From the NCBI RefSeq assembly GCF_003315035.1, contig NZ_QNRE01000026.1, positions 1 through 44,036 of the forward strand: a stretch of 44,036 bases of DNA, given 5' to 3'. The stretch comes from Nocardia puris (GTDB taxonomy: Bacteria > Actinomycetota > Actinomycetes > Mycobacteriales > Mycobacteriaceae). The stretch's first letter is position 1. Every line of letters starts with the position of its first letter. The notes below the pieces were generated by a model that saw nothing but the letters and a program-made list of their open reading frames with translations, made no database searches and was not told the origin of the DNA. The position numbers and the translations under genes were made by a program. Shown here one piece after another: positions 1 to 7,765 of the stretch.

Positions 1-2
1 AA

Positions 3-38
3 CAGGAGGACACCACCCCCGCAGAACTCACCGCCTGA
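3..38 (+). CDS. Possible 3' end of an upstream gene (partial)
   Basis: An open frame enters from the left edge and stops at TGA 36-38, giving eleven residues ending in PAELTA. G/C-rich third positions fit a real gene tail, but the piece is too short to identify. It may equally be a chance open frame. Confidence 0.25.
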   Translation, partial: QEDTTPAELTA

Positions 39-174
39 CCGAACAACCGATCACGCGGTGACCAACTCCGTTACACCACACCCCAGGACTTGACCCACCG
101 ACAGCCACCGGCACCGTGTGCTGCGCTCGCCGTCGACATCGTCCTCATCCCGCCGCAGAAGCGAGACCACTGAC

Positions 175-945
175 ATGTCCCTCGCGCTCTCCGGGATGCC
201 CGACTTCCACGACACCCTGGAATTCCTGCGCCACAAGCGCCAGCTATCCCGCGAATCCACCGCCAACAAAGCAGGATTCGGCATCTCCCGCCTCAACCAG
301 ATCATCCAGACCCGCACCAAACCAGGCCCCAAGGTCCAGACGGGCCTGTTCGCCTTCTTCGACGACCTCACCCTCGACCAACAGCGACACCTGCAAGAAC
401 TGCTGCACCCCGCCGCCGAGCTACCACCGATCACCGGCCTACGCCAGTACCTCACCAACGACGGCGTCCACCACCACCTCGACTACCTCGACCGATGCGA
501 GGTCATGGGCGCCTACCTCGACCCACTCCAAAACGTCCTGCACGCCAACAAAGTCTTCTACCGGATCATGCCCGGCCTCGATGACGCCGACCACAACATC
601 GTGCGATGGATGTTCACACCCACCGCCCACGACCTCATCGAGGACTGGCACGAACACCTGCCCTACAACATCCGCAACCTACGCACCGCGCTCGGCCGCT
701 ACCGCGACTCACCCCGAGCACAAGCACTGTTCCGGACACTGCGCGACAACCCCGGGTTTCGGCAAGCATGGGACACCACACCCCTGCAGGTCAGCTACAA
801 CTGGCACCGCGCGATCCCACTCCGTCTCCACCCACCCGGCAACGCGCACCCGATCCAGCTGAACCTCGAAATCGACCAGTACGGAGCATGTTTCGAGATC
901 CTGTCCGTCCATGGCCTCTACAACACCAACGCCATCGCCTGCTGA
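175..945 (+). CDS. MmyB-like helix-turn-helix transcriptional regulator
   Basis: A 256-residue protein. The first 65 or so residues form a degenerate XRE-type helix-turn-helix. The rest resembles the MmyB-like ligand-binding domain of actinobacterial regulators, including its late signature: RYRDSP, then an FRQAW-like motif, then a run read as a beta-rich tail (LNLEIDQYG). Such proteins are DNA-binding regulators whose ligand is usually unknown. The ATG at 175 is preferred; the frame is open from a GTG at 118, but that extension is a low-complexity Ser/Arg stretch typical of non-coding DNA. No partner gene lies on the same strand, so a target cannot be named. Family assignment is from remembered motifs. 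Confidence 0.7.
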   Translation: MSLALSGMPDFHDTLEFLRHKRQLSRESTANKAGFGISRLNQIIQTRTKPGPKVQTGLFAFFDDLTLDQQRHLQELLHPAAELPPITGLRQYLTNDGVHHHLDYLDRCEVMGAYLDPLQNVLHANKVFYRIMPGLDDADHNIVRWMFTPTAHDLIEDWHEHLPYNIRNLRTALGRYRDSPRAQALFRTLRDNPGFRQAWDTTPLQVSYNWHRAIPLRLHPPGNAHPIQLNLEIDQYGACFEILSVHGLYNTNAIAC

Positions 946-1054
946 GGTTCACCTCGACCGTTCCAACAAACCGACACCGCCGGTGAGGCCCCTCGGTTCT
1001 GGGCCCCGCCGCGCGGTGGGACATGTTCGTTTGCAATCTCGCGGCGTGTCCGTG

Positions 1055-1939
1055 TTAGGCGATCGGGTGCCATCCCGACCACGGTCGTGGGCCATAGGTG
1101 CCGCGTAGGCAGTCAACTCGATGTTGCGCTTGGGCAGCGTGGTTCGGCTTCGTTCCTGCTGCTTGGGCCGCCATACAGGTCATCCGCAGCTCGCGAATGT
1201 CTCTCAACAGTGAGAAGCCCTCCCAAGTCGTGACGTCGTGGCCGTATGCGTCACAGAAGGCACGGTAGCGTTCGGCCGAGATCCAGCCGAAGGAGCTTTG
1301 TTTGATCGCGGTGGAGACGAGGTCCCATTCGGGCGGGCCGACCGAGGCTCGCTCCAGGTCGAGGAACGTGGTCACCCCGGCCTCGGTGGTGACCACGTTG
1401 CCTTCCCAGGCGTCGCCATGGATCGGCGACCATGGCATGCCCGTCGGCAACCTTTCCCAACCTGCGCGCAGGTCCGCGAGCCGCTGGTACAGCCACCGCC
1501 GATCTGCGTGACTCAGCGATGACGCGCTGTCGATGCGCTGCTCGAGCCGGACGAACGGTTGGACTTCGGGTAGGAATGGCGGCGCGGCCAGCTGGTGCAA
1601 GGCGCGCAAAGCCCTCCCGATCTCGCGCTCGCTGCCGTTGTGGTGGGGCGGCAACTCTTTCCACAGCGTCACCGGGCGCGAGTCGATCACCGCGAAGTCG
1701 GCGCGAGTGCCCATCGGCTGCACAGCCGAAATATGCTGTTCTCGAAGCCATTCCGCGATTTCCACCTCGCGGCGTGCAGCTTCGGTCTGGCCCGCCCGCG
1801 CGACGCGGATGACCGTGTGTTGATCAGGTACTCGGAATATCGCGTTCTCAGCGAGTTTGATCGGGACCATCCCGGCTGGGTCGATGCCAGCTGCGGTGCA
1901 GGCTGTGCGGGCGATGCGTTCGACCTGCGAGCTGTTCAT
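1055..1939 (-). CDS. Aminoglycoside phosphotransferase-family (APH) kinase-like protein
   Basis: A 294-residue protein with the APH/choline-kinase-like fold. HGDAWEGN at residues 174-181 is the catalytic HxDxxxxN loop, and FLDLE at 192-196 supplies the metal-binding Asp (D194) of the DxD-like motif. An N-terminal lobe precedes these. Family members phosphorylate hydroxyls on small molecules such as antibiotics, choline, homoserine or sugars. The substrate cannot be read from sequence, so antibiotic resistance should not be assumed. The ATG overlaps the stop of the upstream regulator gene as ATGA (1936-1939), so the two are cotranscribed and probably translationally coupled. A regulator-kinase pair of this kind is common in Nocardia and Streptomyces. 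Confidence 0.8.
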   Translation of the reverse strand: MNSSQVERIARTACTAAGIDPAGMVPIKLAENAIFRVPDQHTVIRVARAGQTEAARREVEIAEWLREQHISAVQPMGTRADFAVIDSRPVTLWKELPPHHNGSEREIGRALRALHQLAAPPFLPEVQPFVRLEQRIDSASSLSHADRRWLYQRLADLRAGWERLPTGMPWSPIHGDAWEGNVVTTEAGVTTFLDLERASVGPPEWDLVSTAIKQSSFGWISAERYRAFCDAYGHDVTTWEGFSLLRDIRELRMTCMAAQAAGTKPNHAAQAQHRVDCLRGTYGPRPWSGWHPIA

Positions 1940-3342
1940 GTGGTGGTGGTGGCGGGCGTCGGTATCTGGACTTTTGCGCGGTGGGCGTAGCGGCGGAGTT
2001 CGGCGATGTCCTCGTTCGCGCGCTGGGACTTGAGGTCACGTGCTCGACCGAGGGCTTGGTTTGCGATGGTGGTTGCCTCGGCCGGGTCACCGGTGGCCAT
2101 GACCAGTGACGCGAGTTTGATCGTAGACATCGTCCGGGACCGTGCGGCGGTGTCGGCGTGGCCGTCGACGGCTGCGGTCAGCCGGTCGCGTGCCTCACCG
2201 ACGAAGCTGCCGTGCACGGCGATGTCGAACAGGGCGTGGCCGGTATCGCCCGCGTGCTGCGCACTGTCGTAGTAGCGCATCCACGCCGGATCGTTGCCGG
2301 GCACGCACCGGCTGAAGTCGCGGTCGGCGTTGGCGACGGAGGTCAGCGTTGCGGGAACGTCGCCCAGCTTCGCGTGCACCCGTGCTTCGGTGGTGTGCAG
2401 CATCGCGCGTTCGGTAGCGGTGAGCTTGTCTGCCTCGGTGAACGCCCTGCGGACGTATCCGAGTCCGTCGTGGTTGCGGCCGGTCCAGATCGCATGGCGT
2501 GCCATCGAGGACAGGATCTTCGCTCGCAGGTTCACCGCCCCGGACTCTTCGGCGCAGTCGAGGGCCAGGGCGAACATCGAGTTCGCGTCGTCATGTGCGC
2601 AGGCGTCGAAGGCCATGAACGCCGCCGTGTGCGCGAGTGACCCGACAGCCATCTGCAGGGCCGCGCGGTCGCGCGCGGAACAGTTGGCTTTCAGGTAGGC
2701 GACCGCTACGCGTAGTTGCGCGACAACGACATCGCGGACTAGGCCGCCGCCATAGGTGGCGTCCCACCGGGCGAATAGCTGGGCGGCTTCGTGAATCTGT
2801 TTGATCTCCACTGCGCCCACTCGCGTCGGGTTGACGGTGGTGCGGGCTTGGCTGAGCATCTGGGTGAGGCGGTCCGGTGACACGATGACCGTCGCAGCGG
2901 TAGCTGCGGCCACACGCAGGAATCCTTGTCGGTCCACGGGCTCCACGGTAGCGACGTTCGGCAGCTTGAACCACAGCAGATCTGGCGGGATGCGCAGGAC
3001 AGTTGCCCACCTGACCAGCTTGGAGAGTGTCTCGGGTGCTGGGCCGTTCTCGATTCGGCTCAGCTGGGCCTGGCTCAGGTCCAGCCACTGTGCTACCTGG
3101 ATCTGGCTCAGTGGTTGCCCGTGGGCGGGGTGATTGCGGTACTCCTCGATGACCGCGCCCATATGCCAGTTCGCCAGTGCCTCGCGCAGCGGGCCGTGAG
3201 CCCAGAACTCGGCCGGCATCTCGGGCGGTCCGTCCGCCGAGGCGATGGGCGAGCAGTTGCCACACCACGGGCCGATGTTGAACCGGCTTAACGCACTTCC
3301 GCACGTAGCGCATGTGCGCCCATTTCCGGCTGTTTCCGCCAT
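1936..3342 (-). CDS. XRE-family regulator with N-terminal zinc ribbon and C-terminal helical repeats
   Basis: A 468-residue protein. Two Cys pairs near the N terminus (CATC and CGNC, about 16 residues apart) look like a small zinc ribbon. An XRE helix-turn-helix follows (LSQIQVAQWL, then LSQAQLSRIENG), and an alpha-helical TPR-like region fills the C-terminal half. Large actinobacterial XRE-TPR regulators act as DNA-binding proteins, often controlling an adjacent enzyme. The ATG at 3342 has GGGAG about 8 bases upstream and is preferred over a GTG at 3372. The gene ends inside the start codon of the kinase-like gene. It diverges from the small winged-helix gene at 3545. Confidence 0.8.
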   Translation of the reverse strand: MAETAGNGRTCATCGSALSRFNIGPWCGNCSPIASADGPPEMPAEFWAHGPLREALANWHMGAVIEEYRNHPAHGQPLSQIQVAQWLDLSQAQLSRIENGPAPETLSKLVRWATVLRIPPDLLWFKLPNVATVEPVDRQGFLRVAAATAATVIVSPDRLTQMLSQARTTVNPTRVGAVEIKQIHEAAQLFARWDATYGGGLVRDVVVAQLRVAVAYLKANCSARDRAALQMAVGSLAHTAAFMAFDACAHDDANSMFALALDCAEESGAVNLRAKILSSMARHAIWTGRNHDGLGYVRRAFTEADKLTATERAMLHTTEARVHAKLGDVPATLTSVANADRDFSRCVPGNDPAWMRYYDSAQHAGDTGHALFDIAVHGSFVGEARDRLTAAVDGHADTAARSRTMSTIKLASLVMATGDPAEATTIANQALGRARDLKSQRANEDIAELRRYAHRAKVQIPTPATTTT

Positions 3343-3431
3343 CGCTTCGCTCCCGTCGCTCCGACCCCACACAACGCGAATATTTCGACGCTATCACCAG
3401 CACACGCGGCTGGTATGCGTCCGGCGTATAT

Positions 3432-3463
3432 CGGTTATGCCTTGTGCGCGTTGCCCATAACCG
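3432..3463. promoter_or_regulatory. Inverted repeat in divergent promoter (candidate regulator site)
   Basis: CGGTTATG and CATAACCG are perfect 8-base arms separated by 16 bases, placed between the leftward XRE-TPR gene and the rightward winged-helix gene. Position and symmetry suit an operator for the XRE protein. That is inference; no second copy was found in the window. Confidence 0.35.
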
Positions 3464-3544
3464 CATGGTGGAGCGACTGTCAGTTCGTCCGCATCCCCCA
3501 CCGACACGGACTCCGTGACTACTGGCAGCCGACCGAGGTGACTA

Positions 3545-3760
3545 ATGACAACCGCCCTCGAAAAAGATGTGTTCGCCCTCCTCCAGCCCGGAGGACCACT
3601 GACCGTCGAGACGATCGCGTATGACCTGAGTGTGCCGCCGTGGACCGTCGCGCGGGCGTTGGATGCTCTGCGCCACAACGGCGATGTGTTCCGCAACCGG
3701 CGCGCGCAATGGCAGGTTTCGGCGGACAAGCGCCGCCCGGCTCGACAGGCGAGCCGATGA
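3545..3760 (+). CDS. Small winged-helix DNA-binding protein
   Basis: A 71-residue protein. The sequence LTVETIAYDLSVPPWTVARA fits the helix-turn-helix of a winged-helix domain, and a short FRNRRAQWQV segment fits the wing. The small size means the domain stands alone. It is the first gene rightward of the divergent promoter at 3343-3544. It may be a small regulator of the following unknown genes or of the XRE/kinase pair. No strong Shine-Dalgarno is visible, and the start is the first ATG in frame. Confidence 0.6.
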   Translation: MTTALEKDVFALLQPGGPLTVETIAYDLSVPPWTVARALDALRHNGDVFRNRRAQWQVSADKRRPARQASR

Positions 3761-4072
3761 GCCGCCTCACTCTGCCCGGCCCGAGGACTCCACTGTCACG
3801 GAAGGAACTACGCACCGCTCTGGAGATAGTGGTTGGAGGCTGTCGGCGCACGGGTGTGGTCACTGTTGCCGTGAACTCGGTCAAGCAAGCTTCATCCCGC
3901 TGTTGGACGGAAACTCCTACGGTACGCCAACGCTACGCCAACACTGTGCGGTTACTTCCGATACCGGTGGCGGGCCACGATTTTCACCAGGAACCCAGTC
4001 CGGGGGAAGCCGAGGCACAACCGCCCGATCCCGCTTCCCTCCACGTCGGAAACGCCATCAGGGAGGCCGCGC
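3761..4072 (+). other. Gene-free stretch with a short tandem repeat
   Basis: No convincing gene was found in these 312 bases. CTACGCCAAC-type decamers occur twice in tandem near 3922-3944. The end supplies the GGGAGG ribosome-binding site of the next small gene. Confidence 0.4.
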
Positions 4073-4273
4073 ATGAACGGCAGCAACGAGCCGAACGCAC
4101 CGCAGCCCGCGGTGAGGCAGGCCGAGCCGGGCGAGTCGGCCGGCGCCCTCGCCGGGACAGAGATCCCTCACGCAATCGACTGCTCGCTGCCGACGCTCGT
4201 CCAGCATTTCGCCGCGATGAAGACCGCCGGATGGTTGACCGGTGTGACCGAGCCCTCCGGAGAGTTGCAATGA
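4073..4273 (+). CDS. Small hypothetical protein, first of an overlapping set
   Basis: A 66-residue protein of unknown function with a Pro/Glu-rich N-terminal third and a helical C-terminal part (LVQHFAAMKTAGWL). A GGGAGG ribosome-binding site sits about 7 bases before the ATG. Its TGA overlaps the next ATG as ATGA at 4270-4273, which argues that it is translated and coupled to the 160-residue protein that follows. I do not recognise a family. Confidence 0.55.
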   Translation: MNGSNEPNAPQPAVRQAEPGESAGALAGTEIPHAIDCSLPTLVQHFAAMKTAGWLTGVTEPSGELQ

Positions 4274-4752
4274 CACCGATCTACACGCGGATGCACCCGT
4301 TCACCGAGTCGCCCCGCAGCCGGTCCGAGTTCTACCGTCGTATTTGCTCGCTGCCGACCGTGGTCGACCCGCAGACAGGGCGGATCACGATGACGGCGGG
4401 ATCTCTCGTCGCGGCGGTGATGATGCCGACCGGACTGGCACAACAGGTCAAGAACAGCCTCGACATGCGAGGCGTCACTCCGTTGTCGATCATCGGCCAC
4501 CCCCGCGCAGGGATGTGGACCTTCCTCGTGCGAGCCGACATGCAGCCCATCGCCGATCCCAGTGTCATCGCGCAGCTGTGGCACGCCCGGGTGGTGGTCA
4601 TCCGCGACGGAGACATCGCCCTACCCTCCCCGGTCCCGGACTCACAGGTGATCCGTACCTGGATCTCCCCGGCTACCAGCACCTTCCGCCCTTCCGGGGA
4701 AGTGGTGATCGAATGCGCCCGAGCACTCCTACCCCGGTCGGCGCGGCAATGA
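4270..4752 (+). CDS. Conserved-looking hypothetical protein (160 aa)
   Basis: A soluble 160-residue protein without signal peptide or membrane segments. It has an N-terminal FYRRICSLPTVVDPQTGRI segment, a central GHPRAGMWTFL motif and a late ALPSP segment. I recall similar short proteins in Nocardia-type genomes, some carrying dubious automatic names, but I cannot give a function. It overlaps both neighbours by ATGA (4270-4273 and 4749-4752), so it is the middle of a translationally coupled trio. An upstream extension of the frame exists but is Arg-rich and non-coding in character. Confidence 0.6.
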   Translation: MTPIYTRMHPFTESPRSRSEFYRRICSLPTVVDPQTGRITMTAGSLVAAVMMPTGLAQQVKNSLDMRGVTPLSIIGHPRAGMWTFLVRADMQPIADPSVIAQLWHARVVVIRDGDIALPSPVPDSQVIRTWISPATSTFRPSGEVVIECARALLPRSARQ

Positions 4753-4970
4753 CGCCCGCGAGCCGACGGTCACCGCGCCCCGACGAACCCGACGTCCGAC
4801 TCTCGGTGCTGATTTCCAGCGTCCGAATGGAATTCGCCGCCTGTGTGACCGCCGCGCTGGTGTTCGTCTGCGACGTGGCCGCACACCGCCCCGGAACCGT
4901 AGCCGTCTCCCCCTGCCGGTGCACCGGACTGCCCCGGCTGCCGAATGAGCGGCTCTACCTCCAGCCCTGA
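4749..4970 (+). CDS. Small hypothetical protein, third of an overlapping set
   Basis: A 73-residue protein starting inside the stop of the previous gene (ATGA, 4749-4752). A hydrophobic stretch (VTAALVFVCDVA) and three Cys residues in the C-terminal half are visible, but no family is recognised. Coupling to the upstream gene is the main evidence that it is translated. Confidence 0.45.
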   Translation: MTPASRRSPRPDEPDVRLSVLISSVRMEFAACVTAALVFVCDVAAHRPGTVAVSPCRCTGLPRLPNERLYLQP

Positions 4971-5138
4971 CCCATCCCGTCACGGCCCCCGACCACCTGA
5001 ATGGCCTCCGGCACGTGAACCGGCGAGAAACCACGACCCCTCCCGGTCCGGGCCCGTGCCGAGGCGGCCCCGGAGTTGCTTCCCGGCGACTCCCGGGCCA
5101 CCCTCCGAACCCTCTCGAGCCAAGGAACTCCCAGCACC

Positions 5139-5660
5139 ATGTATGCCAAGTTCGACACCACCACCACGCCTCGCTCACACCGCCGCCAATGGATCGCGGC
5201 GAGCGTGCTCGGCACCCTCGCCGCGCTGACCACCATCGCGATCGTGACCGCACCCGAGGGCTCCGCGGGCTCGCGCACCGTCACTTGCGCGCAGGTCACC
5301 TCCCCTTCGGGAGTGGTAACCGGGTTCGGACCGGGTGACACGTCCAGCGGCCCGGGCGCGATCCTGGGGTTCAACTACGCCTACTACGTGCAACGCTCCG
5401 CCAAGCAGGCACGCCAGTTCCTCGCCTCCGACGCCCTCGTCGGTCCTGGTGACCGGTTGCAGGCCGGGATCGACGCCGTCCCGGCTGGCACCCATCACTG
5501 CGTCACGATCTCACCGCTGGTCCGCGTAGGTGATGCGGACCTGTGGGCGGTCACCGTAACCGAATACCACCCCGGCAGTGAGCCGTTCGCGCCGCGCCAG
5601 ATCATCACCACCCGAACCCTCGGCGCGGCGACGCTGATCAGTTCCATCGCCCGCGCCTGA
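5139..5660 (+). CDS. Secreted or membrane-anchored hypothetical protein
   Basis: A 173-residue protein. After a charged N terminus (RSHRRQW) one hydrophobic segment (IAASVLGTLAALTTIAIVTA) forms a signal anchor or signal peptide. The exported part has two Cys (VTCAQV and HHCVT) that could form a disulfide, plus a GPGAILGFNYAYYVQRS segment. I recall a family of small mycolata exported proteins with this layout (DUF8176-like), with low certainty. The ATG at 5139 follows an AAGGAA box, and the 21-codon extension upstream is not protein-like. A GC-rich inverted repeat follows the gene. Confidence 0.6.
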   Translation: MYAKFDTTTTPRSHRRQWIAASVLGTLAALTTIAIVTAPEGSAGSRTVTCAQVTSPSGVVTGFGPGDTSSGPGAILGFNYAYYVQRSAKQARQFLASDALVGPGDRLQAGIDAVPAGTHHCVTISPLVRVGDADLWAVTVTEYHPGSEPFAPRQIITTRTLGAATLISSIARA

Positions 5661-5740
5661 CACAACTCGGACCACCTGAATACCTCGGACCAGCATCGCG
5701 CGGCCAGCTCGCTGGCCGGTGGGTCCGAGGGTGGGGAACC

Positions 5741-5781
5741 GCTCCCGGAGGCCGTCTCGACACCCCCGCGCCTCCGGGAGC
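5741..5781 (+). terminator. GC-rich inverted repeat, likely terminator
   Basis: GCTCCCGGAGGC and GCCTCCGGGAGC form a 12-base-pair stem around 17 bases, about 80 bases after the preceding gene. A smaller GGCCAGC/GCTGGCC hairpin lies just before it at about 5702-5717. There is no T-tract, as is usual for actinobacterial terminators. Confidence 0.45.
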
Positions 5782-5862
5782 GCTCCCCCACACCCAGCGA
5801 CCACACCCGGTGGATACCCACCGGATACCCGAACTTCTGAAAAGTGAATGAAAGGTTAGATC

Positions 5863-6474
5863 ATGTCTTACTCCAGCTGGTACGAGGCGACCGACAACGC
5901 GGGCCTGGAAACGTTGCAGCGCAGCCTGATCGACATCGAGGCCGACACCAAATACCAGCGCAGCTACAGCCCCGAGATCCTGCCCGGCCTGGTGCAGACA
6001 CTCGCCTACGCCCGCGCGATCCTGTCCAAGTGCACCGCCGTGCTCGGCCTGCCTGACGACAGCGAGGCGACCGCGGCGGTGCGGATGCAGCGCCAGGCCG
6101 TGCTCGACGGACCCGGGCACAGCTTCCACATGCTCATCGGCGAAGCCGCGTTGCGGCGCACGGTCGGCGACCACGCGGTGATGGCGGCCCAGATCCGCCA
6201 GCTCGGCGACATCCTCACCAGCCGCGACAACGTCGAGATCGGCATCATCCCGCTCGACGCCGAATTCATCGGCCAGGCCGACAACTTCGTCATCCACGAC
6301 GAATCGGGAGTCGCGATCGAGACCGTGACCGGTTCGGTCGAAACCAGCGGCGCCGACGAGATCGCCCTCGCGGTACGCACCTTCGACCTGCTCGCCGGCC
6401 AAGCCCGCTACGGCGAGCACGCCCGAGCCCTGCTCGATCGCGCGTTGGCCGAACACGTCGGCCCCGGCATCTGA
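5863..6474 (+). CDS. Stand-alone DUF5753 (Scr1-type effector domain) protein
   Basis: A 203-residue protein matching the C-terminal half of actinobacterial XRE-DUF5753 regulators: an early SPEILPGLVQT motif, then AYARAIL, RMQRQ, LIGEAALRR and EIGIIPLDAEF. In typical family members a helix-turn-helix precedes this domain. Here the protein begins at SYSSWYEATD, so no DNA-binding part is present, and a GAAAGG ribosome-binding site before the ATG supports that start. The protein may bind a ligand or partner and modulate another regulator, such as the small winged-helix protein downstream. It precedes the SAM methyltransferase gene by about 110 bases. Confidence 0.8.
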   Translation: MSYSSWYEATDNAGLETLQRSLIDIEADTKYQRSYSPEILPGLVQTLAYARAILSKCTAVLGLPDDSEATAAVRMQRQAVLDGPGHSFHMLIGEAALRRTVGDHAVMAAQIRQLGDILTSRDNVEIGIIPLDAEFIGQADNFVIHDESGVAIETVTGSVETSGADEIALAVRTFDLLAGQARYGEHARALLDRALAEHVGPGI

Positions 6475-6486
6475 ACCACCTGACCC

Positions 6487-6558
6487 GCTGCCGGGCCCGA
6501 CCCGCCCTTGCTAGGCCGCATCCCTCGTCACGGCCGAGAGCGGTCGGGGCCCGGCAGC
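6487..6558. repeat. Inverted repeat between DUF5753 gene and methyltransferase gene
   Basis: GCTGCCGGGCCC and GGGCCCGGCAGC are perfect 12-base arms separated by 48 bases. They may form a terminator-like or leader structure before the methyltransferase gene. No T-tract follows. Confidence 0.3.
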
Positions 6559-6584
6559 CCCTCTAACCACTGGAGTTGTTCGAT

Positions 6585-7376
6585 ATGGCGGATCACGAGG
6601 TCGCGCTGCGACACGACATACCCAGCAGTGCGCGTGTCGCCAATGTGCTGCTCGGCGGTAAGGACAACTACGAGATCGACCGCATCGTCGCAGCCGACGT
6701 GAGCAAAAGGTTCGTCGTCGCGCTACGCGAGGGGCGACGGTTCCTGCTGCGTGCTGTGGAATACCTCAGCCGCGAACACGCCGTGCACCAGTACGTCGAA
6801 CTCGGGTGCGGCATCGCGCTCCCTCCCGACGTCGGTGACGCCGCCACACACCGCGGCGAGTCCGCTCGCGTCCTCTACCTCGACCACGATGTCTTGGTCG
6901 CCGCTCACGCTCACGCCCTACTCGCGCACAGCCCGAACCGGCGCTTCGCCCTGGCCGACATCACCGACACTTGCGCCGTCCTCGATCAGATCGCTGGGCT
7001 TTTCGACCTCGGTCAACCACTCGCGATCTGCTTGTCCGGCACCGCCGAACTGTTGCCCGACGCCCCGGCGATGCTGATGGAGCTGACCTCCGCGTTGCCA
7101 CCGGGCTGCTGGATCATCTTCAGCCACATCACCGATGACGTGTTCGGCGAGGACATCCGCGAGTCGGCGGCCCATCTCGCGTTCCACGCCATCCCGTACC
7201 GGCCACGCGACCACGCGACCGTGGCCGACATGCTCGCCCCGTACCGGCTGCTGTCGCCTGGCCTCGTCGCACCCCATCGGTGGCGGCCCGAATTCGGCAG
7301 CCGCGTGGGTCAGGGATTTCACCCCGTCGAGTGGGAGCTTAGCGCCTATGCCGCCGTGGGTCATCTCCCGGGATGA
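6585..7376 (+). CDS. SAM-dependent methyltransferase, Methyltransf_19 (DUF574) family
   Basis: A 263-residue protein with the family's N-terminal signature ARVANVLLGGKDNYEIDR and a Rossmann segment VELGCGIALP that would hold S-adenosylmethionine. These proteins are abundant in actinobacteria, often next to DUF5753 proteins, and their substrates are mostly unknown. TGGAG lies 10 bases before ATG 6585, which is preferred over TTG 6576. The small winged-helix gene follows after 12 bases, so the two are cotranscribed, possibly with the ThiC-like operon. Confidence 0.8.
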   Translation: MADHEVALRHDIPSSARVANVLLGGKDNYEIDRIVAADVSKRFVVALREGRRFLLRAVEYLSREHAVHQYVELGCGIALPPDVGDAATHRGESARVLYLDHDVLVAAHAHALLAHSPNRRFALADITDTCAVLDQIAGLFDLGQPLAICLSGTAELLPDAPAMLMELTSALPPGCWIIFSHITDDVFGEDIRESAAHLAFHAIPYRPRDHATVADMLAPYRLLSPGLVAPHRWRPEFGSRVGQGFHPVEWELSAYAAVGHLPG

Positions 7377-7388
7377 AGGAGTCGAACA

Positions 7389-7652
7389 ATGGCGCAACGA
7401 TTCTCGCGAATGCACCGCAGCGGATTCACCCGGGCTCAGGTAGCAGCGGTCTGGGCGTTGGCCACCGGCCCGAAGACCGCCCGCCAGATCGCAGGTGGGC
7501 GCGTGGTGGGACCGGTCACCATCACGCTGCGCTGGCTAGCTACCAACGCCTACGCCACGGCAACCGACGATGCCGACACCCCCCGCGCAGACACGGTCTA
7601 CACCCTCACCGACCAAGGCCACGCCGCCCACCATCGCATCACCAAGCCTTAA
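7389..7652 (+). CDS. Small winged-helix protein
   Basis: An 87-residue protein. It fits a helix-turn-helix (TRAQVAAVWALATGPKTARQ, then PVTITLRWLA) followed by a wing and a TLTDQGHAAHHRI tail, as in MarR/PadR-type winged helices that read '...Y.LTd.G...'. A GAAGGAG ribosome-binding site precedes the ATG by about 7 bases. Being the last gene before the ThiC-like operon, it is a candidate regulator of that operon, but this is inference. Confidence 0.65.
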   Translation: MAQRFSRMHRSGFTRAQVAAVWALATGPKTARQIAGGRVVGPVTITLRWLATNAYATATDDADTPRADTVYTLTDQGHAAHHRITKP

Positions 7653-7700
7653 CAACCTGCCGACTCTGGCCGCGCCCCGGCGGCGCACGCCGCTCGGGAC

Positions 7701-7722
7701 CGGAAACCGGCCCAGGTTTCCG
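7701..7722 (+). terminator. Hairpin before the ThiC-like gene
   Basis: CGGAAACC and GGTTTCCG form an 8-base-pair stem with a 6-base loop, 44 bases before the ThiC-like start. It could be a terminator or a leader hairpin. The conserved elements of a TPP riboswitch are not seen here. Confidence 0.35.
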
Positions 7723-7765
7723 ACAGCTGATTCCCCAAATGTTCTCTTGTGAAAGGTGATTCACC

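Noticed and set aside
1055..1939. Calling the APH-family gene an aminoglycoside-resistance gene
   Set aside because: Only the kinase fold is visible. The regulator-kinase pairing is common in soil actinobacteria and says nothing about the substrate.
7653..7765. TPP riboswitch before the ThiC-like gene
   Set aside because: The conserved CTGAGA and ACCTGAT-type elements were not seen; only a short hairpin is present.
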